This document shows positions 8,067-15,754 of a stretch of DNA of 64,000 nt, one piece after another. Source of the DNA: Kribbella sp. NBC_01245 (GTDB lineage: Bacteria > Actinomycetota > Actinomycetes > Propionibacteriales > Kribbellaceae); NCBI RefSeq assembly GCF_036226525.1, contig NZ_CP108487.1:6820001-6884000 (forward strand), given 5' to 3'. A program made the translations under genes and the position numbers. Under the pieces are notes generated by a model that was not told the origin of the DNA, searched no databases, and saw only the letters and a program-made list of their open reading frames with translations. The first letter of the stretch is position 1. Every line of letters begins with the position of its first letter.

Positions 8067-8843
8067 TCAGTACGCCGTGTATCGGGCGGAGTCGAAGGTG
8101 GCGGTCAGTGTCCTGCCGGGATAGGTGAACGGGCCGAGCCAGCCGTCGACGCCGGTGCCGGGCCAGAGGTTCAGCATGAGGCGTTGTGGGTGGGTCGGCA
8201 GTGGGCCGCGTGAGCCGTTCTCCTGGTGGACGAGCCGGCCGTCGACGAACCAGTTGATCGTGCCGCGATTCCACCACTCGATCGCGTAGTTGTGGTACCC
8301 GGCCGAGGCGTCGAAGCCCAGGTTGATGATCTTCTCGTGGCCGCCGACGCCGTTGGTGAAGTAGTTGGTCTGCATTTGGGTGGTGTTCTTGCCCAGGATC
8401 TCGATGTCGATCTCGTCCCAGGGCTGGCCGTCGCTCGGTCCGGTGTAGGTGAAGAAGCCGGTCACCGTGCCGGAGGCCTTCACCGCTCGCATGCGCACCT
8501 CGAAGCGCCCGTAGCTGTAGTGGTTGTTGGTGCGGAGCTCACCAGAGGCGTACGGCTTGCCCGAACAGCCGCTCGGGCAGGACGCGTTGTCCAGGTTGAG
8601 GCCCGCGACACCACCGCTGAACCAGACGTGGTCGGCGCGCCAGCCCGCGTTGAACATGCCGCCGTTGCTCCAGCCGTCAGCCTTGTGCCATCGACCGGTG
8701 TTGTAGCCGTCGAAGTTGTCCACGAAGCTGCCACCGATGGCCGTCGGCGCGGCTTGGCTGCCGGCCGGCGCCACGATGGCGCTGACCAGGCCGAGCGTGG
8801 CGAGCGCAAAGGCGGCCGTTATGCGAGATCGAAAACTGAACAC
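8067..8843 (-). CDS. Secreted GH16 beta-glucanase (lichenase-like)
   Basis: A 258-residue extracellular glycoside hydrolase of family GH16, resembling bacterial lichenases that cut mixed-linkage beta-1,3-1,4-glucans. The catalytic signature WDEIDIEILG is at about 142-151, giving nucleophile E144, D146 and acid/base E148. Other lichenase-like stretches are TNGVGGHEKIINLGFDAS and the C-terminal MLNLWPGTGVDGWLG. A signal peptide covers about residues 1-31 (ending GSQA). The GTG at 8843 is preceded by GGAGG five bases upstream and starts the signal peptide exactly. The frame to 8981 would add an unlikely leader. A long inverted repeat lies about 45 bp upstream. Confidence 0.9.
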   Translation of the reverse strand: MFSFRSRITAAFALATLGLVSAIVAPAGSQAAPTAIGGSFVDNFDGYNTGRWHKADGWSNGGMFNAGWRADHVWFSGGVAGLNLDNASCPSGCSGKPYASGELRTNNHYSYGRFEVRMRAVKASGTVTGFFTYTGPSDGQPWDEIDIEILGKNTTQMQTNYFTNGVGGHEKIINLGFDASAGYHNYAIEWWNRGTINWFVDGRLVHQENGSRGPLPTHPQRLMLNLWPGTGVDGWLGPFTYPGRTLTATFDSARYTAY

Positions 8844-8886
8844 GATTGCCTCCGGATGTGATTCCGGTCGACCTGGCCTCGAGAAA

Positions 8887-8937
8887 TCGGCATGCGTCGG
8901 TGAACAGGGGCGGAGGGAATTCACCGACGCATGCCGA
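8887..8937. repeat. Inverted repeat upstream of the glucanase gene
   Basis: Perfect 18-bp arms at 8887-8904 and 8920-8937 flank a 15-base loop. It lies in the 283-bp gap between the glucanase start and the end of the M48 gene, in the likely 5' leader of the glucanase. Nothing else convincing is seen in this gap. It could be a terminator for the M48 gene, an attenuator or an operator. Confidence 0.7.
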
Positions 8938-9126
8938 GGGAAAGGCAGCCGAAATGCCTTTACCTTCTTTCGGGCGCGCAAAACTCGACCGGGGCGGATG
9001 CGACCGGAACAGGGGAGGTCGCAGCAGAATCGTGCGATGGGAGCGGTTCCACGTCAACCCGCCACCGGTTCCGGAACTTGCTTCACACCTTGGTAAAAGC
9101 GCTCGCGAATTCGGGTCGGTGCAATT

Positions 9127-10149
9127 TTAGTTGCGTGGCGGCGTGAATTTGGAGGAGACCCAGTCCTTTACGCCGCCGAGGCCTTCGTTCAGATCGCGCA
9201 TGAGCTTGGCCAGCGGGTCCTGGGAGCGGTTGAAGGCGTCGGTGTACGACTTCGCCGCGTTCTTCGCCTCCTGGGACATCGAGGCGTCGTTGTCGTCCTG
9301 GCGCTTGGGGTAGTTGCCCGAGACGATCGCCGTGTACTCGCCCTCGTCCACCCAGCGGCGCAGCTCGTGCGCCCGGATCACCGCGAGCGGATGCGTCTGG
9401 GCCTCGAGCAGCAGCAGCTTGAGCACGCTGTCGCGAAGATCGCCCGCGCCCTCGTACTCCGTGCCCTGAGCGAGGAACGCGGTGGTGTCGAGCTCCTCCA
9501 GCTGGCCGCCACTGGCGAGCTTCATCTGGACGCGCAGTGCGACGGCCGGGTCCTGTACGGCGAGGAGGCCGGCGCGGTCGCCCGAGAGCTCCGCCTTCCG
9601 GGACCACTCGTGCAGGGCGGCGATGATCGCGCGCAGGCCGAGTGCGCCGATCGGCATCCAGTTCACCGCACCGGTCAGGCGCATCAACCAGAACAGCAGC
9701 GACTGGTACAGGGCGTGGCCGCTCTGGGCGTGCCCGAGCTCGTGGGCCAGGACGAAGCGCAGCTCCTCCTCGTCCAGCCCCTTGATCAGGGCGCTGTTGA
9801 CCACGATGAACGGCCGGTCCATCCCGATCGTGACCGCGTTCCAGAGCGGGCTGTTGGTCACGTACAGCTCGGGCAGCTCGCGCACGTCCAGCGTCGTACC
9901 GGCCTCGGTGTAGAGGGTGTGGATGCGCGGGAACTGGCGCTCGTCCACCCGGATCGCCGAGCCGAGGAACTGCAGCCGGAAGGCCCGTTCGTTGATCAGG
10001 CCGGACATCTTGCGCAGGATGTAGTCGAAGCCCTTCAGCTGCCGCAGCGCCACCAGCGCACCACGGTCGGCCGGGTGCTCCCACGCACGCGAGCTGATGT
10101 CGGTCAGCGTCACCCGGGGCCTGGTCGGGCGCTCGGCGTTCTCGGTCAT
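9127..10149 (-). CDS. M48 family zinc metallopeptidase
   Basis: A 340-residue peptidase of family M48 (Ste24/HtpX-like). The zinc site HELGH is at residues 136-140, and the likely third ligand is the glutamate of KAELSGDRAG at about 187. A hydrophobic segment follows the motif (SLLFWLMRLTGAVNWMPIGA), suggesting membrane association. The C-terminal 60 residues are charged and helical. The ATG at 10149 begins a hydrophilic tail before the conserved domain. It is divergent from the Cds1-like gene. Substrate is unknown; protein quality control is the usual family role. Confidence 0.85.
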   Translation of the reverse strand: MTENAERPTRPRVTLTDISSRAWEHPADRGALVALRQLKGFDYILRKMSGLINERAFRLQFLGSAIRVDERQFPRIHTLYTEAGTTLDVRELPELYVTNSPLWNAVTIGMDRPFIVVNSALIKGLDEEELRFVLAHELGHAQSGHALYQSLLFWLMRLTGAVNWMPIGALGLRAIIAALHEWSRKAELSGDRAGLLAVQDPAVALRVQMKLASGGQLEELDTTAFLAQGTEYEGAGDLRDSVLKLLLLEAQTHPLAVIRAHELRRWVDEGEYTAIVSGNYPKRQDDNDASMSQEAKNAAKSYTDAFNRSQDPLAKLMRDLNEGLGGVKDWVSSKFTPPRN

Positions 10150-10255
10150 CTGGGTAGTCCCCCTAGAGTCGGTAGCGGCACTTTAGGCCGCCGTTGGTCC
10201 ACCGCCGCCAACACTACGACCTGCAACAACCGGCAATGGGCACTAGCCTGACCCC

Positions 10256-11395
10256 ATGAGTGAGGTATTCGAACGGGGGCAGTCGGCGGCTCGATGCCGG
10301 GAGGTGGACCGGCGCAGCGACGCTGACCGGGCCTGGGTGTCGGAGGCGATCCGGCGGGTCGAGGCGGACGCCAACCGCAGCGCCGACACCCACCTGCACG
10401 TCTTCCCGATGCCGCCCGGCGTGGACATCGACGTCTATCTGAAGGACGAGTCGGTGCATCCGACCGGCTCGCTGAAGCACCGGCTGGCCCGGTCGCTGTT
10501 CCTCTACGCCCTCTGCAACGGCTGGATCCGCGAGGGCACCACCGTGATCGAGGCGTCGAGCGGCTCCACCGCGGTCAGCGAGGCGTACTTCGCCCGCCTG
10601 CTGGAGCTGCCCTTCATCGCGGTGATGCCGGCCTCGACCAGCAAGGAGAAGGTCGAGCTGATCGAGTTCCACGGTGGCCGGTGCCACTTCGTGGAGCGGT
10701 CCGGCCAGATCTACGGCGAGGCCAAGCGGCTCGCCGAGGAGACCGGCGGCCACTACATGGACCAGTTCACGTACGCCGAGCGCGCCACCGACTGGCGCGG
10801 TAACAACAACATCGCCGAGTCGATCTTCGAGCAGCTGAGCCTCGAGCGGCACCCGGTCCCGGCGTGGATCGTCGTCGGCGCCGGCACGGGAGGTACGTCG
10901 GCCACGATCGGGCGCTACGTCCGCTACCAGCGGCACAGTACGAACGTGGCCGTGGTCGACCCGGAGAACTCGGCCTTCTTCCCGGCCTTCGAGACCGGTG
11001 ATCCCGACTTCGCGACCGGCCGCCCGTCCCAGATCGAGGGCATCGGCCGCCCGCGGGTGGAGCCGTCGTTCATCCTCGGCGTGGTGGACAAGATGATCAC
11101 CGTGCCGGACGCGGCCTCGATCGCCGCGATGCGCTTCACCAGCCGGGTGACCGGCCGGCACGTCGGCGGCTCCACCGGCACGAACATGTGGGGAGCGCTC
11201 CGCCTCGCGGCCGAGATGCGCCGCACGGGTGCGACCGGCAGCATCGTCACGCTGCTCTGCGACGGCGGCGAGCGCTATACCGACAGCTACTACGACGACG
11301 CCTGGCTCCGCTCCCGCGGCATCGACATCGCCCCCTACCTCGACACCCTCGAGCGCTTCTCCGTCTCCGGCCGCTGGCGCGAACCCATCGCCTGA
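10256..11395 (+). CDS. cds1: PLP-dependent cysteine desulfhydrase/cysteine synthase family (Cds1-like)
   Basis: A 379-residue fold-type II PLP enzyme. The PLP lysine is in HPTGSLKHRLARS (K74), the substrate loop is EASSGSTAVSEAY, and the phosphate-binding glycine loop is VVGAGTGGTSATIGRY. The sequence is very close in style to mycobacterial Cds1, which breaks down L-cysteine to pyruvate, ammonia and hydrogen sulfide, including the segment AERATDWRGNNNIAES. Desulfhydrase activity is inferred from that family. It converges on the next gene with a 2-bp gap, and no terminator fits between them. Confidence 0.8.
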   Translation: MSEVFERGQSAARCREVDRRSDADRAWVSEAIRRVEADANRSADTHLHVFPMPPGVDIDVYLKDESVHPTGSLKHRLARSLFLYALCNGWIREGTTVIEASSGSTAVSEAYFARLLELPFIAVMPASTSKEKVELIEFHGGRCHFVERSGQIYGEAKRLAEETGGHYMDQFTYAERATDWRGNNNIAESIFEQLSLERHPVPAWIVVGAGTGGTSATIGRYVRYQRHSTNVAVVDPENSAFFPAFETGDPDFATGRPSQIEGIGRPRVEPSFILGVVDKMITVPDAASIAAMRFTSRVTGRHVGGSTGTNMWGALRLAAEMRRTGATGSIVTLLCDGGERYTDSYYDDAWLRSRGIDIAPYLDTLERFSVSGRWREPIA

Positions 11396-11397
11396 CG

Positions 11398-12306
11398 TCA
11401 GCTGCGCCGGCGCTCAGACGGGGTCTCGCCTAGCTGGAGGCTCTCGCGCACAAATCTCCGAACGTGGGCGCGTACGACGTCGGGCTGCTCGAGCCATGGT
11501 TCGTGTCCGGCGCCATCGATCCGTGTCAGCCGAACGTCGAGCCGGACCGCCAGTGATTCAAGTGCTGACAGAGGGCGAGGGTCATCAGCGCTGCCTAGGA
11601 TCTCGATTTGCGGAGGCAGGCGCGCGCTTAGCTCATCAAGGTGCAGATCGAGCGGATCTGAACGTCGTTCATTACCCAGTTCACTATTCATTGTGTAGTT
11701 GATTGGTCTGCGTTGCCGGGCAGCCTTCGCGGCCCAGTGCCAACCGCGTTCGGGATCGGCATGGTCGGTGAACCAGCCCAGCGTGAGCCACTCGAGTTCC
11801 TGGTCCTCTGTGCGGTGCCGCAGCTCATCCAACTCGCGGTACCGGTTCTGCTGTAACGCAGACATGCGGCGGCTGCGTTCCAAGCGGTCCCCGGCGCGCC
11901 AGTCACCGACAAACGGCCCGGCCGTCAACAACATTGCGGCCACCCTGTCCGGGTGGGTCAGACAGAACCGGCAGGCCAGGTCTGTGCCGTAGGAGTGTCC
12001 GATCAGCACGGCCGTAGGGGCCTCCCACAGGTCGAGCAGCTCAGCGAGGTCCGAAACATGCCGCGAGCTGGTATGACGGCCCTGCCACGGCGACTGGCCC
12101 GTGCCACGCTGGTCGTAGCGGTAGACGGGTGCGAGATCCTCGACCATCTTGGCGACGTCGCCAAGATAGTCCGGTAGGCCCGGGCCTCCATGCAGCATCA
12201 CCACGGGAGGCATCCGAGCTGTGTCACCCACTGCCCACCAGCGAAGGCGCGCCCCATCGGTCATTGGCGCGAGGCCCTGCGCCTCCCGAAAGCTCACCGC
12301 AGACAA
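11398..12306 (-). CDS. Alpha/beta hydrolase, proline iminopeptidase-like
   Basis: A 302-residue alpha/beta-hydrolase. The oxyanion loop is HGGPG (39-43), the nucleophile elbow GHSYGTD places the serine at 105, the acid is probably in ILGSADDPRP, and the histidine is in GAGHEPWLEQP. HGGPG with a YDQRGTGQS segment is typical of proline iminopeptidase and related aminopeptidase hydrolases, but the true substrate is unknown. It is transcribed toward the Cds1-like gene and stops 2 bp from it. Confidence 0.82.
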   Translation of the reverse strand: MSAVSFREAQGLAPMTDGARLRWWAVGDTARMPPVVMLHGGPGLPDYLGDVAKMVEDLAPVYRYDQRGTGQSPWQGRHTSSRHVSDLAELLDLWEAPTAVLIGHSYGTDLACRFCLTHPDRVAAMLLTAGPFVGDWRAGDRLERSRRMSALQQNRYRELDELRHRTEDQELEWLTLGWFTDHADPERGWHWAAKAARQRRPINYTMNSELGNERRSDPLDLHLDELSARLPPQIEILGSADDPRPLSALESLAVRLDVRLTRIDGAGHEPWLEQPDVVRAHVRRFVRESLQLGETPSERRRS

Positions 12307-12317
12307 CCTACAGGCGG

Positions 12318-12352
12318 CAGATGTGACTACTCGCGGCAGTAACGCGAGTGGT
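12318..12352. repeat. Hairpin sharing a motif with the 7.46-kb inverted repeat
   Basis: Arms at 12326-12335 and 12343-12352 form a 10-bp hairpin with one G-T pair, just after the stop of the small exported protein gene. Bases 12318-12338 match the reverse complement of 7467-7487 at 20 of 21 positions. Confidence 0.6.
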
Positions 12353-12789
12353 TAGCGGTACCAGATTCGGACGTTGTTGCGGCCGAAGGTCAGGTCGCGG
12401 AGGCCGTCGGCTACGACGATGGCGTCGACGCCGAGGGCTCGGACGGGGATGGCGATGGTGCCGGAGCCCTGGCCTTTGCACGGGTTCGAGACCCAGAGGA
12501 TGTTGTGGTAGCGCCACCTGGCGGTCTGCACGTCCCAGCCGCGGATACGGACGGCGGCCTGGTAGCGGTCACAGGTCTGGTCGTAGCCGGTCAGGCCGAC
12601 GTACAGATAGCCCTTGGCGGCGTCGTAGCGACTGGTGGTCTTGAAGTACGAACCGGGCACGTTGTAGCGGTAGCTGGTGTCGGCGAACGTGTACCCGTTG
12701 CGGGTGTACAAGTACGCCTGGGCGGGAGTCACACCTGCGAAGGCGAGAGTGACGACGGCCGCAGCGATGATGGCGATGAGCTTGCGCAT
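12352..12789 (-). CDS. Small exported protein of unknown function
   Basis: A 145-residue protein with a clear signal peptide (MRKLIAIIAAAVVTLAFAG, cleavage after AQA at about 25). The mature part is rich in tyrosine, arginine and aromatic residues (YLYTRNGYTFADTSYRYNV) and contains two cysteines (TCDRY and NPCKG) that could form a disulfide. The ATG at 12789 follows GGAGAG at good spacing. The longer frame adds eight unlikely residues. I recognise no family. Confidence 0.7.
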   Translation of the reverse strand: MRKLIAIIAAAVVTLAFAGVTPAQAYLYTRNGYTFADTSYRYNVPGSYFKTTSRYDAAKGYLYVGLTGYDQTCDRYQAAVRIRGWDVQTARWRYHNILWVSNPCKGQGSGTIAIPVRALGVDAIVVADGLRDLTFGRNNVRIWYR

Positions 12790-12836
12790 ACGAGAATCTC
12801 TCCAGGGCACCAATGCAGGTTAGTACATCTTCGTCA

Positions 12837-13709
12837 TTAGTGACCGATCGTCAACCCCGCAGCGAGTCCTGCCGCGTAAACCAGCTCGGTCAGGCCGGTA
12901 ATGCGCAGTACCGGGATGAGCGCCGGGCCGACCGCGTCGCTGAGGATCACCTTCAGTGACCGTACGGCGAGGGGAAGTGCCAGCAGCGCGAGGAGTGCCC
13001 ACAAGCTGGCCAGGGCGCACAGGACGGCCAGGATGAACGCCAGCAGGATCAGGGCCGCGTAGAGCTGCCGAGAGCGCGCAGCCCCCAGTACGACCGCCAA
13101 GGTCCTCTTGCCCGTCGCAGTGTCTGTCGGGATGTCCCGGAGGTTATTCGCGACAAGCAGGGCACAGGCGATAGCGCCCACTCCGACGGCTCCAGCCACG
13201 GCAGTCCAATGCAGCGTCTCTGCCTGGGCGTACGTCGTACCGAGCACTGCGACGAGCCCGAAGAACAGGAACACGCTGATCTCGCCAAGGGCCCGATAGC
13301 CGTACGGCGATTTGCCGCCGGTGTAGAACCACGCAGCGAGCAGTGACGCCGCTCCGACTACCAGAAGCCACGGTGACGACGTGAGACTGAGCACCACGCC
13401 GAGGGCCGCACCGATGCCGAGAGCCACGAAGGCGGCCGTCTTGACCTGCTGCGGCGTCGCGACTTTCGAGCCGACCAGACGCAACGGCCCGACCCGGACC
13501 TCGTCGGTACCGCGGATGCCGTCGGAGTAGTCGTTCGCGTAGTTCACGCCGATCTGGAGGGCGAGGGCCACTCCGAGCGCGAGCAGCGCCTTCCACCAGA
13601 CAAACGCGTCCAGGTACGCCGCGGCGCCCGTTCCGACGAGTACGGGCGCGATGGCGGCGGGCAGCGTCCGCGGCCGGGCGCCTTCGATCCACTGGGCAGG
13701 GGTGGCCAT
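12837..13709 (-). CDS. menA: 1,4-dihydroxy-2-naphthoate polyprenyltransferase MenA
   Basis: A 290-residue UbiA-family integral membrane prenyltransferase that attaches the polyprenyl chain to 1,4-dihydroxy-2-naphthoate, making demethylmenaquinone. The metal-diphosphate motif NYANDYSDGIRGTDE is at about 76-90, and a second aspartate motif is in NLRDIPTDTATGKRTL. N-terminal IEGARPRTLPAAIAPV is characteristic of MenA. About eight to nine helices are visible. It is divergent from menE with only 33 bp between the two start codons. Confidence 0.95.
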   Translation of the reverse strand: MATPAQWIEGARPRTLPAAIAPVLVGTGAAAYLDAFVWWKALLALGVALALQIGVNYANDYSDGIRGTDEVRVGPLRLVGSKVATPQQVKTAAFVALGIGAALGVVLSLTSSPWLLVVGAASLLAAWFYTGGKSPYGYRALGEISVFLFFGLVAVLGTTYAQAETLHWTAVAGAVGVGAIACALLVANNLRDIPTDTATGKRTLAVVLGAARSRQLYAALILLAFILAVLCALASLWALLALLALPLAVRSLKVILSDAVGPALIPVLRITGLTELVYAAGLAAGLTIGH

Positions 13710-13742
13710 GGCCGGATTCTGTCAGTCGTACGCTCTTGAGCG

Positions 13743-14831
13743 ATGACCACCCTTCGGTTGATCCCCGGCTCACCGCCCGGCGTGCTGTCCGCGCTGCGTG
13801 GTGTGCTCGACGGTTCCGGCGACCCGTTCGCCCCGCTGCCGGCCGATCCGGCCCTGGCCGAGCGGGTACGACGCGTCGCCCGGGTCGACGTACCGCTTGA
13901 GTCCGGCGTGGTGATGCTGCCGACGTCAGGCTCGTCCGGCGAACCGAAAGGCGTGCTGCTGTCCCGTACGGCGCTGGTGGCGTCCGCAGAGGCGACCCAC
14001 GCGCGGTTGGGTGGTCCGGGCCAGTGGCTGCTGGTGATGCCGGCCTACTTCGTCGGCGGCCTGCAGGTGCTGACGCGCTCGCTGCTCGCCGGGATCAACC
14101 CCGTGATGGCCGAAGATTTCGGCGATGGTGCGAAAGCGATGACCGGCGAGAGGCGCTACACGTCGATGGTGCCGACGCAGCTCGCGAGACTGCTGGAGAC
14201 GGACGTCGAGGCGTTGAGGTCGTTCGACGCGATCCTGGTCGGCGCGGCCGCCACCTCGGCTGACCTCAAGCAACGTGCGCACGACGCTCACGTGAACGTC
14301 GTGACGACGTACGGCATGACCGAGACCGGCGGCGGCTGCGTGTACGACGGTCGGCCGCTCGACGGGGTTACCGTTGCGCTGGACAACGACCGGGTGGTGC
14401 TCGGGGGGCCGACCTTGTTCGACGGCTATCGGCTCGAGCCCATGCTCACCGCGGAAGCCTTGCAGGACAAGGGTTTCCGTACGCAAGACCGTGGCCGCAT
14501 AAAGGAAGACGGTCGACTGGAAATCCTTGGCCGGATCGACGACGTGGTGATCTCGGGTGGCGTGAACGTCGTACTGCCCTCGGTTCAGCAACGCCTCCTC
14601 ACCCATGAGCTGGTGGCCGACGCGGTCGTGCTCGGCGTAGACGACCAGGAATGGGGCAGCCGGGTCGTTGCCTTCGTCATCGGCACCGCCACCCTCGACG
14701 AACTCCGCGACCATGTCTCGGCCGAACTGCCGCGCACCTGGGCGCCACGCGAATTGATCCACCTGGACGAACTCCCGATGCTTGCCTCGGGCAAGGTTGA
14801 TCGGCAACGACTGCGGGAGCTGGCACGATGA
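13743..14831 (+). CDS. menE: o-succinylbenzoate-CoA ligase MenE
   Basis: A 362-residue adenylate-forming enzyme that activates o-succinylbenzoate to its CoA thioester. The AMP-binding loop PTSGSSGEPKGVLLS is at about 60-74, the motif TTYGMTETGGG follows, and the C-terminal catalytic lysine region is LASGKVDRQRL. The length fits the compact actinobacterial MenE. No good ribosome site precedes the ATG, which lies 33 bp from menA, so a leaderless transcript is possible. It overlaps menC by ATGA. Confidence 0.92.
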   Translation: MTTLRLIPGSPPGVLSALRGVLDGSGDPFAPLPADPALAERVRRVARVDVPLESGVVMLPTSGSSGEPKGVLLSRTALVASAEATHARLGGPGQWLLVMPAYFVGGLQVLTRSLLAGINPVMAEDFGDGAKAMTGERRYTSMVPTQLARLLETDVEALRSFDAILVGAAATSADLKQRAHDAHVNVVTTYGMTETGGGCVYDGRPLDGVTVALDNDRVVLGGPTLFDGYRLEPMLTAEALQDKGFRTQDRGRIKEDGRLEILGRIDDVVISGGVNVVLPSVQQRLLTHELVADAVVLGVDDQEWGSRVVAFVIGTATLDELRDHVSAELPRTWAPRELIHLDELPMLASGKVDRQRLRELAR

Positions 14832-15754
14832 AGGTCTATTCGATTGCCTTGCGCAACAAGTTCCGCGGTATCACCGTGCGCGAGGGAATGCTGTTCGAAG
14901 GCCCGGCCGGCTGGGCCGAGTGGAGCCCGTTCCTCGACTACGACGACGCCACCTGCGTGGCCTGGTTGCGGGCGGCCCGCGAGGCGGCGTACGACGGCTG
15001 GCCCGCGCCGGTGCGAGACGCCGTACCGGTGAACTGCACGGTGCCGGCCATCGGTCCCGAGAAGGCCGCCGCGATCGTCCGGGCCTCGGGCTGCGGCACC
15101 GCCAAGGTCAAGGTCGCCGAGCCCGGCCAGACGCTGGCGGACGACCTGGCCCGGGTCGAGGCGGTGCGCGACGCGATCGGCCCGAGCGGACGCGTGCGGA
15201 TCGACGCGAACGGCGCCTGGTCGGTGGGCGAGGCCATCGGCGCGCTGAAGGAGCTCGGCCGCTTCGACCTGGAGTACGTCGAACAGCCCTGCGCCTCAGT
15301 GGAAGACCTGGCGCTGGTCCGGCGTCGTACGGACGTGTTGGTAGCGGCCGACGAGTCGATAAGAAACGCCGAAGACCCCTTGCGGGTAAGGGATTTGGAG
15401 GCGGCCGACATCGCCGTACTGAAGGTCCAGCCGATCGGCGGAGTCCGGGCCTGTCTCGACATCGCGGAACAGATCGGCCTGCCGGTCGTGGTGTCGTCCG
15501 CACTCGAGACGTCGATCGGAATCGCCGCCGGTGTCGCGCTAGCCGCGGCCCTGCCGGAATTGCCGTATGCCTGCGGCCTGGCGACGGTCTCGATGTTCAC
15601 CGCCGACGTGGTGCCCGAGCCACTGCTGCCCGTCGATGGCATGCTGCCGGTGACGAGACCGGTCACCCCAAGAGCACAAGCGGACCAAGCGACGACCGAG
15701 CGATGGCAGGCCCGGTACGACCGGGTCAACGCCCTACTGAGGAGTGATCGATGA
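14828..15754 (+). CDS. menC: o-succinylbenzoate synthase MenC
   Basis: A 308-residue enolase-superfamily enzyme that dehydrates SHCHC to o-succinylbenzoate. Visible catalytic elements are the lysine pair in AKVKVAEPG, metal ligands in RIDANGAW, YVEQPC and AADESI, and the second lysine in AVLKVQPIGG. The N-terminal capping domain is short, as in actinobacterial MenC. It overlaps menE and menD by four bases each, so the three genes are translated as a coupled operon. Confidence 0.93.
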   Translation: MKVYSIALRNKFRGITVREGMLFEGPAGWAEWSPFLDYDDATCVAWLRAAREAAYDGWPAPVRDAVPVNCTVPAIGPEKAAAIVRASGCGTAKVKVAEPGQTLADDLARVEAVRDAIGPSGRVRIDANGAWSVGEAIGALKELGRFDLEYVEQPCASVEDLALVRRRTDVLVAADESIRNAEDPLRVRDLEAADIAVLKVQPIGGVRACLDIAEQIGLPVVVSSALETSIGIAAGVALAAALPELPYACGLATVSMFTADVVPEPLLPVDGMLPVTRPVTPRAQADQATTERWQARYDRVNALLRSDR

